Assembly (NCBI GenBank): GCA_963611355.1
Contig: CAVDRM010000003.1
Coordinates: 1-64,000, forward strand
From: CAVDRM01 sp963611355
GTDB taxonomy: Bacteria > Bacillota > Clostridia > Christensenellales > Aristaeellaceae
Reading direction: 5' to 3'
Length of the DNA: 64,000 bases
How positions within the stretch are numbered: the first letter of the stretch is position 1; the number at the start of each line of letters is the position of its first letter. The notes beneath the pieces were generated by a model. It was not told the origin of the DNA. It did not search any database and worked only from the letters and a program-made list of their open reading frames with translations. This document shows positions 8,195-16,569 of this stretch, piece after piece. The position numbers and the translations under genes were made by a program.

Positions 8195-8482
8195 ATGATG
8201 AAAGTAAAGCCTTTGGGTGACCGTGTTGTCATCAAAAATGTTGAAACCGAAGAAACCACCAAGTCCGGCATCGTGCTGCCCGGCTCTGCCAAGGAAAAGC
8301 CCCAGATGGCGGAGGTTTTAGCCGTCGGTCCCGGCGGTCTGGTGGACGGCAAGGAAGTCAAGATGCAGGTTTCCGTCGGCCAGAAGGTTATTTATTCCAA
8401 GTACGCCGGCACGGAAGTCAAGCTGGACGGCGAGGAGCTGATTCTCGTCCGTCAGAGCGACATTTTGGCCGTTGTGGAATAA
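8195..8482 (+). CDS. groES: Co-chaperonin GroES
   Basis: GroES is the 10-kDa lid of the GroEL folding chamber. The protein has 95 residues and starts MMKVKPLGDRVVIKNVE. The mobile loop region (ETTKSGIVLPGSAKEKPQ) and C-terminal ILAVVE are intact. Two ATGs follow the AGGAGG site; the second (8198) has better spacing (8 bases) and may be the true start. groEL follows after 30 bases. Confidence 0.98.
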   Translation: MMKVKPLGDRVVIKNVETEETTKSGIVLPGSAKEKPQMAEVLAVGPGGLVDGKEVKMQVSVGQKVIYSKYAGTEVKLDGEELILVRQSDILAVVE

Positions 8483-8512
8483 CCGAGAAATTTTGAAGGA
8501 GTGACTTGAATT

Positions 8513-10144
8513 ATGGCAAAGCAGATTAAATACGGCGAGGAAGCCCGCAAAGCGCTGAAGAAGGGCATTGATTCCGTCGCCGATACCGTGAAAATCACCT
8601 TGGGTCCCAAGGGCCGCAATGTCGTGCTGGACAAGAAGTACGGCGCTCCCCTCATCACCAATGACGGCGTGACCATCGCCAAGGAAATCGACCTGGAAGA
8701 CCCCTTTGAGAACATGGGCGCTCAGCTCATCAGGGAAGTCTCCACCAAGACGAACGACGTTGCCGGCGACGGCACCACCACCGCCACGCTTTTGGCTCAG
8801 GCCATCGTCCGCGAAGGTCTGCGCAATCTGGCCGCCGGCGCGAACCCGATGGTCTTAAAGCGCGGCATCGAGGTCGCTACGGATGCGGCCGTCGAGGGCC
8901 TGAAGGAAATCTCCCGCCCCATCAACGGCAAGCAGGCCATCGCACAGGTCGCCTCCATTTCCGCGGGCGATGAAGCCATCGGCCAGCTCGTTTCCGATGC
9001 CATGGAAAAGGTCGGCAAGGACGGCGTTATCACGGTCGAGGAATCCAAAACCATGAAGACCGAGCTGACCACCGTCGAGGGCATGCAGTTTGACCGCGGC
9101 TATGCCTCCGCCTACATGGTCACCGACTCCGATAAGATGGTTGCCGAGCTGGACAGCCCGATGATTCTCATCACCGATAAGAAGATTTCCAACATCCAGG
9201 AAGTCCTGCCGGTGCTGGAGCAGGTCGTGCAGAGCGGCAAGAAGCTGCTCATCATCGCCGAGGACGTTGAGGGCGAAGCGCTGGCCACGCTGGTGCTGAA
9301 CAAGCTGCGCGGCACGTTCACCTGCGTTGCCGTCAAGGCGCCGGGCTTCGGCGACCGCCGCAAGGAAATGCTGCAGGATATCGCCATCCTGACCGGCGGC
9401 ACGGTCATCAGCTCCGAAGTCGGCATCGAGCTGAAGGACGCCACCATCGACATGCTGGGCACCGCCCGTCAGGTCAAGGTGGACAAGGAAAACACCACCA
9501 TCGTCGAGGGTGCCGGCAAGAAGGCCGACATCGAGGCGCGTGTGCAGCAGATTCGCGCTCAGATCGCCGAAACCAAGAGCGATTATGACCGTGAAAAGCT
9601 GCAGGAGCGTCTGGCGAAACTGGCCGGCGGTGTAGCCGTCATCCAGGTCGGCGCGGCGACCGAGGTCGAAATGAAGGAACGCAAGCTGCGCATCGAGGAC
9701 GCGCTGGCGGCGACCCGTGCGGCTGTCGAAGAGGGCATCGTCCCCGGCGGCGGCGTGGCGCTTCTGAACGTCATGACCAAGGTGCAGCAGCAGCTGAACA
9801 AGTATGCGGGCGACGCCAAGACCGGCGTGTCCATCGTCCTGCGCGCCATGGAAGAGCCGCTGCGTCAGATTGCGCTGAACGCGGGCATTGACGGCGCCGT
9901 CATCATTGAAAACATCCGCCGCAGCCGCAAGCAGGGCTATGGCTACGATGCCCTCAAGGGCGAATATGTGGACATGATTGAGCGCGGCATCATCGACCCG
10001 ACCAAGGTCACCCGCTCCGCGCTGCAGAACGCCGCGTCCGTCGCCGCGATGGTGCTGACCACCGAGAGCCTCGTGACCGACATCCCCGCGCCCGAACCCG
10101 CTGCTCCCGCCGGCGGCAACCCCGGCATGGGCGGCATGTACTAA
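8513..10144 (+). CDS. groEL: Chaperonin GroEL
   Basis: This 60-kDa chaperonin subunit forms the ATP-driven protein-folding ring. It has 543 residues. The nucleotide-binding GDGTTTAT motif is present near residue 86, VEEGIVPGGGVAL near 405, and the protein ends in a short GGNPGMGGMY tail. It is co-transcribed with groES under CIRCE control and closed by a strong terminator. It is the only groEL seen here. Confidence 0.99.
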   Translation: MAKQIKYGEEARKALKKGIDSVADTVKITLGPKGRNVVLDKKYGAPLITNDGVTIAKEIDLEDPFENMGAQLIREVSTKTNDVAGDGTTTATLLAQAIVREGLRNLAAGANPMVLKRGIEVATDAAVEGLKEISRPINGKQAIAQVASISAGDEAIGQLVSDAMEKVGKDGVITVEESKTMKTELTTVEGMQFDRGYASAYMVTDSDKMVAELDSPMILITDKKISNIQEVLPVLEQVVQSGKKLLIIAEDVEGEALATLVLNKLRGTFTCVAVKAPGFGDRRKEMLQDIAILTGGTVISSEVGIELKDATIDMLGTARQVKVDKENTTIVEGAGKKADIEARVQQIRAQIAETKSDYDREKLQERLAKLAGGVAVIQVGAATEVEMKERKLRIEDALAATRAAVEEGIVPGGGVALLNVMTKVQQQLNKYAGDAKTGVSIVLRAMEEPLRQIALNAGIDGAVIIENIRRSRKQGYGYDALKGEYVDMIERGIIDPTKVTRSALQNAASVAAMVLTTESLVTDIPAPEPAAPAGGNPGMGGMY

Positions 10145-10242
10145 GCAGCGCCAAGCCCTGAAACAGCTTGATGTTCGGGGCGGGTCAGAGCGGATGTACG
10201 TTAAGACCTGCGTCCAAACATCAGGCGCATCATAGAATCATC

Positions 10243-10269
10243 AAAACCGCCGGCGTGGCCGGCGGTTTT
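10243..10269 (+). terminator. groESL terminator
   Basis: A perfect 12-bp stem (AAAACCGCCGGC/GCCGGCGGTTTT) with a 3-base loop ends in TTTT about 100 bases after groEL. It could work in both directions. Confidence 0.9.
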
Positions 10270-10536
10270 GCTTCCCATCGGCGCTTGACAGGCATTTTCG
10301 CCAGCAAAAGACAGCCTCATCTCTGCGGCAAGGCTGACAAAAAGGTTCTTCACGTTTTCTTAGGGAATGATAAGCCTGAAATATTTCATGGCTTCGCCAT
10401 GATGGATACGGCAGCGAAGGATATATCGATGCGCTGATACAGGCAGAATTTTTTGTCTGTATAAGTCCCGTTATCTTCTCTCAGCAAGCATCCATGCCTT
10501 AGCAGAGAACTGCCGCTTCATGCTTGGCAGGCTTTT
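10270..10536. other. Gene-free interval after groESL
   Basis: No supported gene was seen. Short hairpins occur, for example TCATGGC-TTC-GCCATGA at about 10386-10402, and the block from there to 10436 looks like an extragenic repeat unit. No second copy was found in the window. Confidence 0.35.
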
Positions 10537-10775
10537 ATGCATTCCTTTTCCCTGACTTTCCGTGAAGAACCGAAAAAGTTCTCCGCTGTCCTGATGCTGG
10601 TGCTGATTCTGACCGCTCTGATTCTCCCCGTGTGCGCGGCGGAAACCGCCGACACGCATGAGACAGGCGTTTCCGCCGAGAGCATTTCCGCCAGCCGGAG
10701 GCCGCGTTTTACAATGTCGGCACCACGGTCGACGTGGTGCAAAAGGCCGCGCAGATGGAGGCTCTCCATGCGTAA
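10537..10775 (+). pseudogene. Frameshifted small secreted-peptide gene
   Basis: The 5' part encodes a basic start and a long hydrophobic signal-like segment ending VCAAETAD, then runs out of phase near 10693. In the next frame the sequence continues with coding-like codons (EAAFYNVGTTVDVVQKAAQM...) to a TAA at 10773-10775. Adding one base near AGCCGG (10694-10698) would restore a 79-residue secreted peptide. A strong terminator follows at 10947, supporting past or present transcription. The family is not recognised, and a sequencing error cannot be excluded. Confidence 0.4.
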
Positions 10776-10947
10776 GCCCTTTCAGGTCTACATTCTGGCG
10801 GCGTACGGGACCAAGGAGGAAATCCTGCAAAAGAGAAGCCTTCGGGAATACCGCTGTTCTCAGGCCAGCCCTGCGCGGGTCATCGGCAGGCTGCGGGCCA
10901 AGCAGCGGAACCCGCACGAATCAAGCGATTCGGCATCGGCACGGCAA

Positions 10948-11000
10948 GGGACATATCAGCCGCAGCAGGCGGATTTGTCCCCTGCCTTCTTTTTTTTCTT
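10948..11000 (+). terminator. Intrinsic terminator upstream of the HAD gene
   Basis: An outer GGGACA/TGTCCC stem (10948-10953 and 10976-10981) encloses an inner GCCG/CGG pairing and is followed by CTGCC and a run of eight T. It ends transcription from the upstream frameshifted gene. Confidence 0.7.
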
Positions 11001-11027
11001 TTCATTTTCGTTTCGTTCGGGTATAAT
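10999..11027 (+). promoter_or_regulatory. Promoter of the HAD/flavoprotein pair
   Basis: TTTTCA (10999-11004), a 17-base spacer and a perfect TATAAT (11022-11027) lie 41 bases before the HAD start codon. Confidence 0.65.
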
Positions 11028-11067
11028 AGAAGCGAAGGGATTCTCTGAACGAGCGGAGGTAGGGCGG

Positions 11068-11709
11068 ATGGAAAAGCGCGGGCTGGCGCTGTTTGACTTT
11101 GACGGGACGCTGATACGGCTGGACAGCATCGTGCGCTATGTGTTCTTTGCCGTGCGGAAGGGGAAGATTCTCCCGCCTGAATTTTTCCGCGCCTGTCTTG
11201 CGCCGCTTCAATGCGCGCTTGGGCGCATCACGCAGGAGGAAGCCAAAACGAGGGCGATTGCCTTTTCCCTGCGGATGGAGCGGGCGGAGCGCGACAGCTT
11301 CAACCAATCCTTCGCCCAATACCTGTACGGCAAGTGCTTCCGGGAGGGACTTGATGAAATCGAGCGGTGCAGGGAGCAGGGGCTGACCGTCCTCATCGTG
11401 TCCGCGTCCACGGAAAATTATATGCGCTTTGTCGCCCCGCTGCTGCACGCGGACGCGCTGCTTTGCACCCCCGTGTCCGAAGACGGGCGGGTGCTGACTA
11501 ACTGCCGGGGAGAGGAAAAGGTGCGCAGGGTGCGCACCTATTTAAAGGAGAACGGCTGGGAGGCGGACGCCTCTTCCACCCGTGCCTACGGCGACACGGC
11601 GGGCGACTATCCCATGCTGACCGCCTTCGGGCGGGGCTTTATGGTCAATCCCGGCCGGGCGCTCAAAAAAAAGGCCGCGGGTCTTATGGACGAGCGGCAT
11701 TGGAAATGA
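11068..11709 (+). CDS. HAD-superfamily IB phosphatase (SerB-like)
   Basis: This is a phosphomonoesterase of the phosphoserine-phosphatase-like HAD subfamily IB, with unknown substrate. Motif I is DFDGT with Asp10 and Asp12, motif II is the Ser of IVSAS, and motif IV is GDTAGDYPML. The start at 11068 is chosen because GAGCGGAGG lies just upstream and motif I then falls at the normal distance, giving 213 residues. An open frame extends further upstream but crosses a promoter and a terminator. A flavoprotein gene follows after 7 bases. Confidence 0.85.
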   Translation: MEKRGLALFDFDGTLIRLDSIVRYVFFAVRKGKILPPEFFRACLAPLQCALGRITQEEAKTRAIAFSLRMERAERDSFNQSFAQYLYGKCFREGLDEIERCREQGLTVLIVSASTENYMRFVAPLLHADALLCTPVSEDGRVLTNCRGEEKVRRVRTYLKENGWEADASSTRAYGDTAGDYPMLTAFGRGFMVNPGRALKKKAAGLMDERHWK

Positions 11710-11716
11710 GGCTTTT

Positions 11717-12565
11717 ATGCAATACGATGCTTTCATCATCGGCGCGGGTCCTGCCGGATGCGCGGCGGCGCTGACGCTTCGCAGCCGCGGGCTGAGCGTG
11801 CTGGCGGCGTATACGGACGGCGGGGCGCTGGCAAAGGCGCATCTGGTGAACAATTATCCGGGGCTTCGCGGGCGGACGGGCGATGACATGGTGCGCCTGT
11901 TCCGCGAGGAGGCAAAAGACGCGGGCGCGGAGCTGCGTCAGGCGCGGGTGACGCTGGTGCTGCCGATGGGCAGGGCATTTTCCGCCGCCGTGGACAATGA
12001 CATCGTGTCCGTGCGTGCGGTGGTGCTGGCCTGCGGCGCGGCGCGTGCCAAGCCCCTGAAGGGCGAGGATGCGCTGCTGGGGCGCGGGGTGTCCTATTGC
12101 GCCACCTGCGACGGGATGCTGTACCGCGGCAAAAGCGTCGTCGTGGTCGGCGCGGACGCCCATGCCGTTCAAGAGGCAAACTTCCTTGCGACGCTGGCGC
12201 GGGTGACCTATATTCCCGAACGGGCGCACGATTGGAGCGGGCTGAGCAATGATATCCGTATCCTCAGAGAAAAGCCCGTGGCGGTGCTGGGCAGCGCTCA
12301 GGCAGACGGGCTGCGGACGGACAAGCAGGACGTCCCCGCGGACGGTGTGTTCATCCTGCGTCCCGCCGTTGCGCCCGCGCAGCTCATCAAGGGACTGAAA
12401 ACAGAAGGCGGCGCGGTCCTGCATGACGCGCAGATGCGCACCGAGATTCCCCGTGTCTATGTCGCGGGCGATGCCGCCGGTCTTCCGCATCAGGCGGCCA
12501 AGGCCGTCGGCGAGGGCAACATCGCCGCGCTGACGCTGGCGAATGAATTGGAGCGCCCAAAATAA
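11717..12565 (+). CDS. Thioredoxin-reductase-like flavoprotein lacking NADPH motifs
   Basis: This FAD-dependent oxidoreductase has the thioredoxin reductase fold. FAD-binding GAGPAG is at 9-14, the redox-active pair is CATC at 128-131, and the second FAD motif is VAGDAAGLPHQAAKAVGEG near the C-terminus. It has 282 residues against about 310 for TrxB. The NADPH site is changed: GxGxxA reads GADAHA at 145-150, and no HRRxxxR follows (the sequence is YIPERAHD). Ferredoxin- or flavin-dependent reductases of Clostridia are known to lack these motifs, so this enzyme may not use NADPH. It follows the HAD gene in one operon. Confidence 0.82.
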   Translation: MQYDAFIIGAGPAGCAAALTLRSRGLSVLAAYTDGGALAKAHLVNNYPGLRGRTGDDMVRLFREEAKDAGAELRQARVTLVLPMGRAFSAAVDNDIVSVRAVVLACGAARAKPLKGEDALLGRGVSYCATCDGMLYRGKSVVVVGADAHAVQEANFLATLARVTYIPERAHDWSGLSNDIRILREKPVAVLGSAQADGLRTDKQDVPADGVFILRPAVAPAQLIKGLKTEGGAVLHDAQMRTEIPRVYVAGDAAGLPHQAAKAVGEGNIAALTLANELERPK

Positions 12566-12626
12566 ACAGTCAAAGCCTTATATTGTTGATGAATGCGCGG
12601 CAAACGCTCCGCGCTCATATCCATGG

Positions 12627-12656
12627 TTGTCAAACGGGCGCAATCTATGCTACAAT
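12627..12656 (+). promoter_or_regulatory. Promoter of the FakA-domain gene
   Basis: TTGTCA (12627-12632), an 18-base spacer and TACAAT (12651-12656) lie 50 bases before the ATG at 12706. Confidence 0.65.
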
Positions 12657-12705
12657 GGGAGCGCAGCGCACCGCACATGACCCGAAAGCGAAGGAGGACA
12701 AGACC

Positions 12706-12957
12706 ATGCTGGAATTTAAATTTGATACGCAGCTTCTCATTGAAGGCAAAAATCTGGACGAGGACCAAATCAACGAGTACATCCGCACCCAAATCAAGGG
12801 CGACTGCCTGCTGGCCGTGGGCGATGACGAGCTGATCAAAATCCATTACCACACCAACGAGCCGTGGCAGGTGCTGGAATACTGCGCCTCGCTGGGCGAT
12901 ATCTACGACATCGTGGTCGAGAACATGGAGCGGCAGGAGAACGGGCTGCAGGGATAA
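12706..12957 (+). CDS. Stand-alone FakA/YloV middle-domain protein
   Basis: This 83-residue protein resembles the central domain of the fatty-acid kinase subunit FakA (YloV). The family features are EFKFDTQLLIEG, then LLAVGDDELIKIHYHTNEPWQVLEYC and IVVENM. In FakA this domain sits between the DhaL-like ATP domain and the C-terminal domain; here it stands alone. The start follows GAAGGAGG, and an in-frame upstream ATG overlaps the promoter. It is a single-gene unit with its own promoter and a strong terminator. The function is unknown; binding a fatty-acid or kinase partner is inference. Confidence 0.75.
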   Translation: MLEFKFDTQLLIEGKNLDEDQINEYIRTQIKGDCLLAVGDDELIKIHYHTNEPWQVLEYCASLGDIYDIVVENMERQENGLQG

Positions 12958-12974
12958 CGGATTTTTTCCGACAG

Positions 12975-13015
12975 CAGGAGGGAGCTTTGACGGACAAAGC
13001 TCCCTCCTGTTTTTT
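12975..13015 (+). terminator. Terminator of the FakA-domain gene
   Basis: A perfect 15-bp stem (CAGGAGGGAGCTTTG/CAAAGCTCCCTCCTG) with a 5-base loop is followed by TTTTTT. The T-tract overlaps the stop codon of the convergent chromate transporter gene. Confidence 0.93.
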
Positions 13016-13550
13016 ATATCGAGCCCAGCGCCAGGCCCAGCGCGGCAGACAGCAGGATGGTCTTGGGGACGCTCCACTTGGCGAAGTACAGCACGATGAA
13101 GGAGATGATGCCGATGAGGATGGCCTGCCACGAAACGCCGAACAGCGCACCCGCGTAATTGGTGGCGGCCAAATCGATGATAACGGCGGCAATCATGCCG
13201 ATGCACACGGGGCGGATGCCGTACAGCGCGTTCTTGAGCAGGCGGCTTTCCTTGAATTTCCTGAGGAACACGGCCGCCACCATGCACACCGTCAGGGTCG
13301 GCGCCAGCACGCCGAGGCTTGCGCACAGAGCGCCCGCCATGCCCGCCACCCGCGTGCCGGCAAAGGTCGCGCAGTTTAAGCCCAGCGGCCCCGGCGTCAT
13401 CTCCGCGATGGCGACGATGTCGCTGACCTCGGTCGCCGTCATCCAGCCGTGGCCAATCATTTCCTGATTGATGAGGGGAATCATGGACATCCCGCCGAAG
13501 CTGGTAAAGCCGATGAGCAGGAAGGACACAAACAGCTCAAGATAGACCAT
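13014..13550 (-). CDS. Chromate transporter, half-size subunit B
   Basis: This is a short-chain CHR-family membrane protein with 178 residues and one CHR domain. It starts MVYLELFVSFLLIGFTSFGGMSMIPL and shows the family AEMTPGPLGLNCATFAG segment. Short-chain CHR proteins work as pairs with opposite topology and are linked to chromate efflux or to other anions. It overlaps the upstream partner gene by 14 bases, consistent with translational coupling. The real substrate is uncertain. Confidence 0.88.
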   Translation of the reverse strand: MVYLELFVSFLLIGFTSFGGMSMIPLINQEMIGHGWMTATEVSDIVAIAEMTPGPLGLNCATFAGTRVAGMAGALCASLGVLAPTLTVCMVAAVFLRKFKESRLLKNALYGIRPVCIGMIAAVIIDLAATNYAGALFGVSWQAILIGIISFIVLYFAKWSVPKTILLSAALGLALGSI

Positions 13551-14118
13551 GGCGTGTTTTCACCTCCATTGCAAGCAGCCCCGCCAGCGCACCCAGCACC
13601 ACGACCAGCACATTGCTCAGCCCCGTAAACAGGCACAGCGCCGCCGCGCCCAGCGCGATGACCCAGCACGGCCAATCCTTGAGGGCTGTCTTGGCGAGCT
13701 TGAGCAGGGCGCAGATGATGATAGGCACCACAGCCGCCCGAACGCCCATCATGGCGCGGGCGATGTATACATTTTCATGCACTAAATTATAGATAAATGT
13801 AACGACATACATCACCAGAATCGGCGGGATGCTGATGCCCGCCAGTGCCGCCAGCGCACCCCAGTAGCCCCCCGTGTGGTAGCCGAAAAGCGTGCTGGCA
13901 TTGCCGACCATCAGCCCCGGCACGCTGCGCCCGACGGAGGTGAAATCCAGCAGCTCCTCATCGGTTATCCAGCCTTTTTTCTCCACGTATTCCTTCTGAA
14001 TCTGCGCCACGATGCTCCAGCCGCCGCCGAAGGTGAAGCAGCCGAATTTGAGGAACGTCAGGAAAATATCCCTGACGCGCCCCTTTTGCCTGGTTTTGTC
14101 CAGTGTCCCCTGCGTCAT
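13537..14118 (-). CDS. Chromate transporter, half-size subunit A
   Basis: This is the partner CHR half with 193 residues. It shows FLKFGCFTFGGGWSIVAQIQ, DFTSVGRSVPGLMVGNAS and a GYHTGGYWGALAA helix. The ATG at 14118 is chosen because GAAGGAG lies 8 bases upstream. An in-frame TTG at 14139 overlaps that site. It is the first gene of the two-gene operon. Together the two halves equal one long-chain ChrA. Confidence 0.88.
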   Translation of the reverse strand: MTQGTLDKTRQKGRVRDIFLTFLKFGCFTFGGGWSIVAQIQKEYVEKKGWITDEELLDFTSVGRSVPGLMVGNASTLFGYHTGGYWGALAALAGISIPPILVMYVVTFIYNLVHENVYIARAMMGVRAAVVPIIICALLKLAKTALKDWPCWVIALGAAALCLFTGLSNVLVVVLGALAGLLAMEVKTRHGLS

Positions 14119-14229
14119 GCTTTCAACTCCTTCTTTCAAAATAAAAAAACAGTATGCGTCCGTGCGGATAAGGCGCCTTCATGTTCCCGGCGTTTTTCCT
14201 GCCGGTCATGCGTTCGCCGCTTTCCCGTC

Positions 14230-14258
14230 TTGCCAACAAAAAAATTTTTTGCTACAAT
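14230..14258 (+). promoter_or_regulatory. citXG promoter
   Basis: TTGCCA (14230-14235), a 17-base spacer rich in A and T, and TACAAT (14253-14258) lie 36 bases before the citXG ATG. Confidence 0.7.
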
Positions 14259-14294
14259 CACCGGCAGAAGCATCGGTATGGGGAGGGCGGCAGC

Positions 14295-15623
14295 ATGCGG
14301 TCGTTTGCGTTTGACGAGGTCACGGTCATGGATATGATGGCGGCGCGGGAGCGCCGTGCGGAGCGCCAGCAGACGCTTTTGCTGTCCGGCCGCCCGCTCA
14401 TCTGCCTGACCATGAACATCCCAGGCCCCGTGAAGGTCACGCCCCGCGTCGCCGTTGCCTTTGCGGAGGGGAAGCGGCTCATCGGGGCGGCTTTTCCCAA
14501 TGCCCGTCCCTGCGGGGAGATTGCTGAAAAGACCGGCCTTGAGGCGTACTATTCGGCGGACGGCGATGCCGCCGATATGAAGCGCGCGCTCTGCGCCATA
14601 GAGGATGAAACGCCCTTGGGACGGCTGTTTGACATCGATGTGCTGCGGGCGGACGGCGAAAAAATTTCCAGAGAAGCGCTCGGCCTGCCCCCGCGCACCT
14701 GTTTTTTGTGCGGCCGTCCCGCCTTTGTCTGCGCCCGCAGCCGCGCCCATTCGGTCGGGGACATGACGGACGAAATCAATCGCCGCATCACCGCATTTTA
14801 TCGGGAGCGGACGGTTCGCCGCCTGTCCGCCGCCGCCGTTTCCGCCCTGATAGAGGAAGCTCGCACAACGCCGAAGCCCGGCCTTGTGGATGAGCGCAAC
14901 ATCGGCTCGCACCCCGACATGAGCCTTCCCCTGCTCATCAAAAGCGCCCGTGCGCTGGAAAATTACTTTACAGAATGCGCGTCCCTGGGCTTTGATGAAA
15001 GCCCCGCGCAGGTATTTCCTCTGCTTCAAAAGGCCGGCCTCCGGGCGGAGCATACGATGCTGACCGCCACGGGAAACATCAACACCCACAAGGGCGCGAT
15101 TTTTTCGCTCGGCCTGCTCTGCGCGGCGCAGGCGCACCACGCGGCGGGCTTTGACATGTCGCCTGAGACCGTCTGCCAAACGGCGGGCTGCATTGCCCGT
15201 CCCGCGGCGGAACAGTATTTTGCCGCGCTCACGTTCCCGCGCACCTTTGGGGAGCGCCTGTATGCGGAAAAGGGTGTCCGCGGCATCCGCGGCGAGGCGG
15301 CGGACGGCTTCCCTGCGCTGCTGTCCGTCCTGCCCGCATTTTCGGCGGAGTGCAGGGTCATGCCCCGCATGGAGGCGGGCGTCCGTGCCCTGATTCGCCT
15401 GATGTCCCGCCTTCAGGATACCACCCTTGTCAAGCGCGGCGGCGAAGCGGCGGCAGAGCGGGTTCGGGCGGAAGCCAAGCGCATCGAATCAGCGGGCTTT
15501 CCGCAGCGGGACATGCTTGCGCTGGACGATGCCATGATAGCCGAAAACCTCACCTGCGGCGGCTGCGCCGACCTGCTGGCCTGCTTATACTTTCTTACAT
15601 CTGTGCCAGCTTGGAACGAATGA
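14295..15623 (+). CDS. citXG: CitX-CitG fusion for citrate lyase prosthetic group synthesis
   Basis: This bifunctional enzyme makes and attaches the citrate lyase prosthetic group. The N-terminal CitX part (apo-citrate lyase phosphoribosyl-dephospho-CoA transferase) has GRLFDIDV near 110 and FVCARSRAHS near 150. The C-terminal CitG part (triphosphoribosyl-dephospho-CoA synthase) has TTPKPGLVD near 190 and GNINTHKGAIFSLGLL near 260. It has 442 residues from the ATG after GGGAGGGCGG. CitXG fusions are known in other bacteria. It has its own promoter, and its last 29 bases overlap the convergent lysR gene. Confidence 0.92.
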   Translation: MRSFAFDEVTVMDMMAARERRAERQQTLLLSGRPLICLTMNIPGPVKVTPRVAVAFAEGKRLIGAAFPNARPCGEIAEKTGLEAYYSADGDAADMKRALCAIEDETPLGRLFDIDVLRADGEKISREALGLPPRTCFLCGRPAFVCARSRAHSVGDMTDEINRRITAFYRERTVRRLSAAAVSALIEEARTTPKPGLVDERNIGSHPDMSLPLLIKSARALENYFTECASLGFDESPAQVFPLLQKAGLRAEHTMLTATGNINTHKGAIFSLGLLCAAQAHHAAGFDMSPETVCQTAGCIARPAAEQYFAALTFPRTFGERLYAEKGVRGIRGEAADGFPALLSVLPAFSAECRVMPRMEAGVRALIRLMSRLQDTTLVKRGGEAAAERVRAEAKRIESAGFPQRDMLALDDAMIAENLTCGGCADLLACLYFLTSVPAWNE

Positions 15624-16500
15624 TTTCCAGAAAATCCTCCATAAAACGGGTAAAGTATAAATCCTTTCGGTAGCACAGGTACAGATGCCTTTCATAGCCG
15701 AGGTCGCGGATGGGGTAGCAATGCACCTGCGCCCGCACCTGAGGCGACTGGGCGACATACACATACGGGCAGAGCATAACCGCCCGCGCACTGGCCGCCA
15801 CGAGCTTGGCCAGCTCTAAGGAATTGCTTTCCAGTAGCACCTTGGGCTTCATGCCGTTGACCTGAAAGAGATGGTCCTGAATGGCGCGGATGCTGTGGCC
15901 GTGCCGAAGCGTCACGAATGCCTCGTTCGCCGCCTCGGTGATGTCGATAGTCGCCCCGTCCGGCAGACGCTTGGCAATGTCCGTATCCGCATCCGCCATC
16001 AGGACGATGACCTCGTTTTCCAGCAGAATATAGTTCAGCTCCTTGTGCTTTGCGTTGGTTGTGATGAGCGCCAAATCGCACACCCCCTCGCACAGAAGCT
16101 TCTCCAAGGTATCCGAGCCGTGCTCGTGCAGCTCGATGCGCACATACGGATATTTTTGCGTAAAGTCCGGTATCACCTGCGGCAGAAGCTGCATCCCGCG
16201 CTGGACGGAAAAGCCCAGCCGCATCCTGCCGTGCGACTCTTTTTTGATTTCTTCGATTTCATTGAGCAGGTTCGTATCGATGCTCATGACCTCGCGGGCG
16301 GCCTTCACGAACATCTGCCCCGCGTAGGTCAGCGACATGGGCGAGGTGTCCCGATTAAAAATCGGCGTTCCCAGCTGCTCCTCCGCCTGCCGGATGGTCT
16401 GGCTCAGCGACGGCTGGGAGATGTAGAGCTGCTTCGCCGCCTCCGTCATGCTGCCTGCGCGGAGCACCGCCAGCACATACTGCGCGTGCTTGAAATTCAT
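15595..16500 (-). CDS. LysR-family regulator of the tricarboxylate locus
   Basis: This 301-residue LysR-type regulator has the N-terminal helix-turn-helix MTEAAKQLYISQPSLSQTIRQAEEQLG at about 18-43 in outline, followed by the effector-binding domain. The family segment GRMRLGFSVQRGMQLLP starts the effector domain. GGGAGGAAG precedes the ATG. It is divergent from tctC with a 208-base shared control region, so it very likely activates the tct-cit operon in response to citrate or a related acid. That assignment is inference from position. Confidence 0.9.
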   Translation of the reverse strand: MNFKHAQYVLAVLRAGSMTEAAKQLYISQPSLSQTIRQAEEQLGTPIFNRDTSPMSLTYAGQMFVKAAREVMSIDTNLLNEIEEIKKESHGRMRLGFSVQRGMQLLPQVIPDFTQKYPYVRIELHEHGSDTLEKLLCEGVCDLALITTNAKHKELNYILLENEVIVLMADADTDIAKRLPDGATIDITEAANEAFVTLRHGHSIRAIQDHLFQVNGMKPKVLLESNSLELAKLVAASARAVMLCPYVYVAQSPQVRAQVHCYPIRDLGYERHLYLCYRKDLYFTRFMEDFLEIIRSKLAQM

Positions 16501-16531
16501 TCCCTCGCTTCCTCCCTTCCATAACTTTTAA

Positions 16532-16559
16532 TTTATAACCTCCATAAGAAACAATGTAA
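16532..16559 (-). promoter_or_regulatory. lysR promoter
   Basis: On the minus strand TTACAT (16559-16554), 16 bases and TATAAA (16537-16532) form a likely sigma-A promoter. Its -35 box touches the -35 box of the opposing tct promoter. Confidence 0.55.
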
Positions 16560-16569
16560 TTGACTTATG
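16543..16569. promoter_or_regulatory. Likely LysR operator between lysR and tctC
   Basis: CATAAG (16543-16548) and CTTATG (16564-16569) form a perfect inverted repeat with a 15-base spacer. The repeat spans the -35 boxes of both divergent promoters, the usual place for a LysR recognition site. Binding is inferred. Confidence 0.5.

Noticed and set aside
10658..11026. Frame between groESL and the HAD gene
   Set aside because: It crosses a terminator and is rich in Arg/Pro/Gly without coding pattern.
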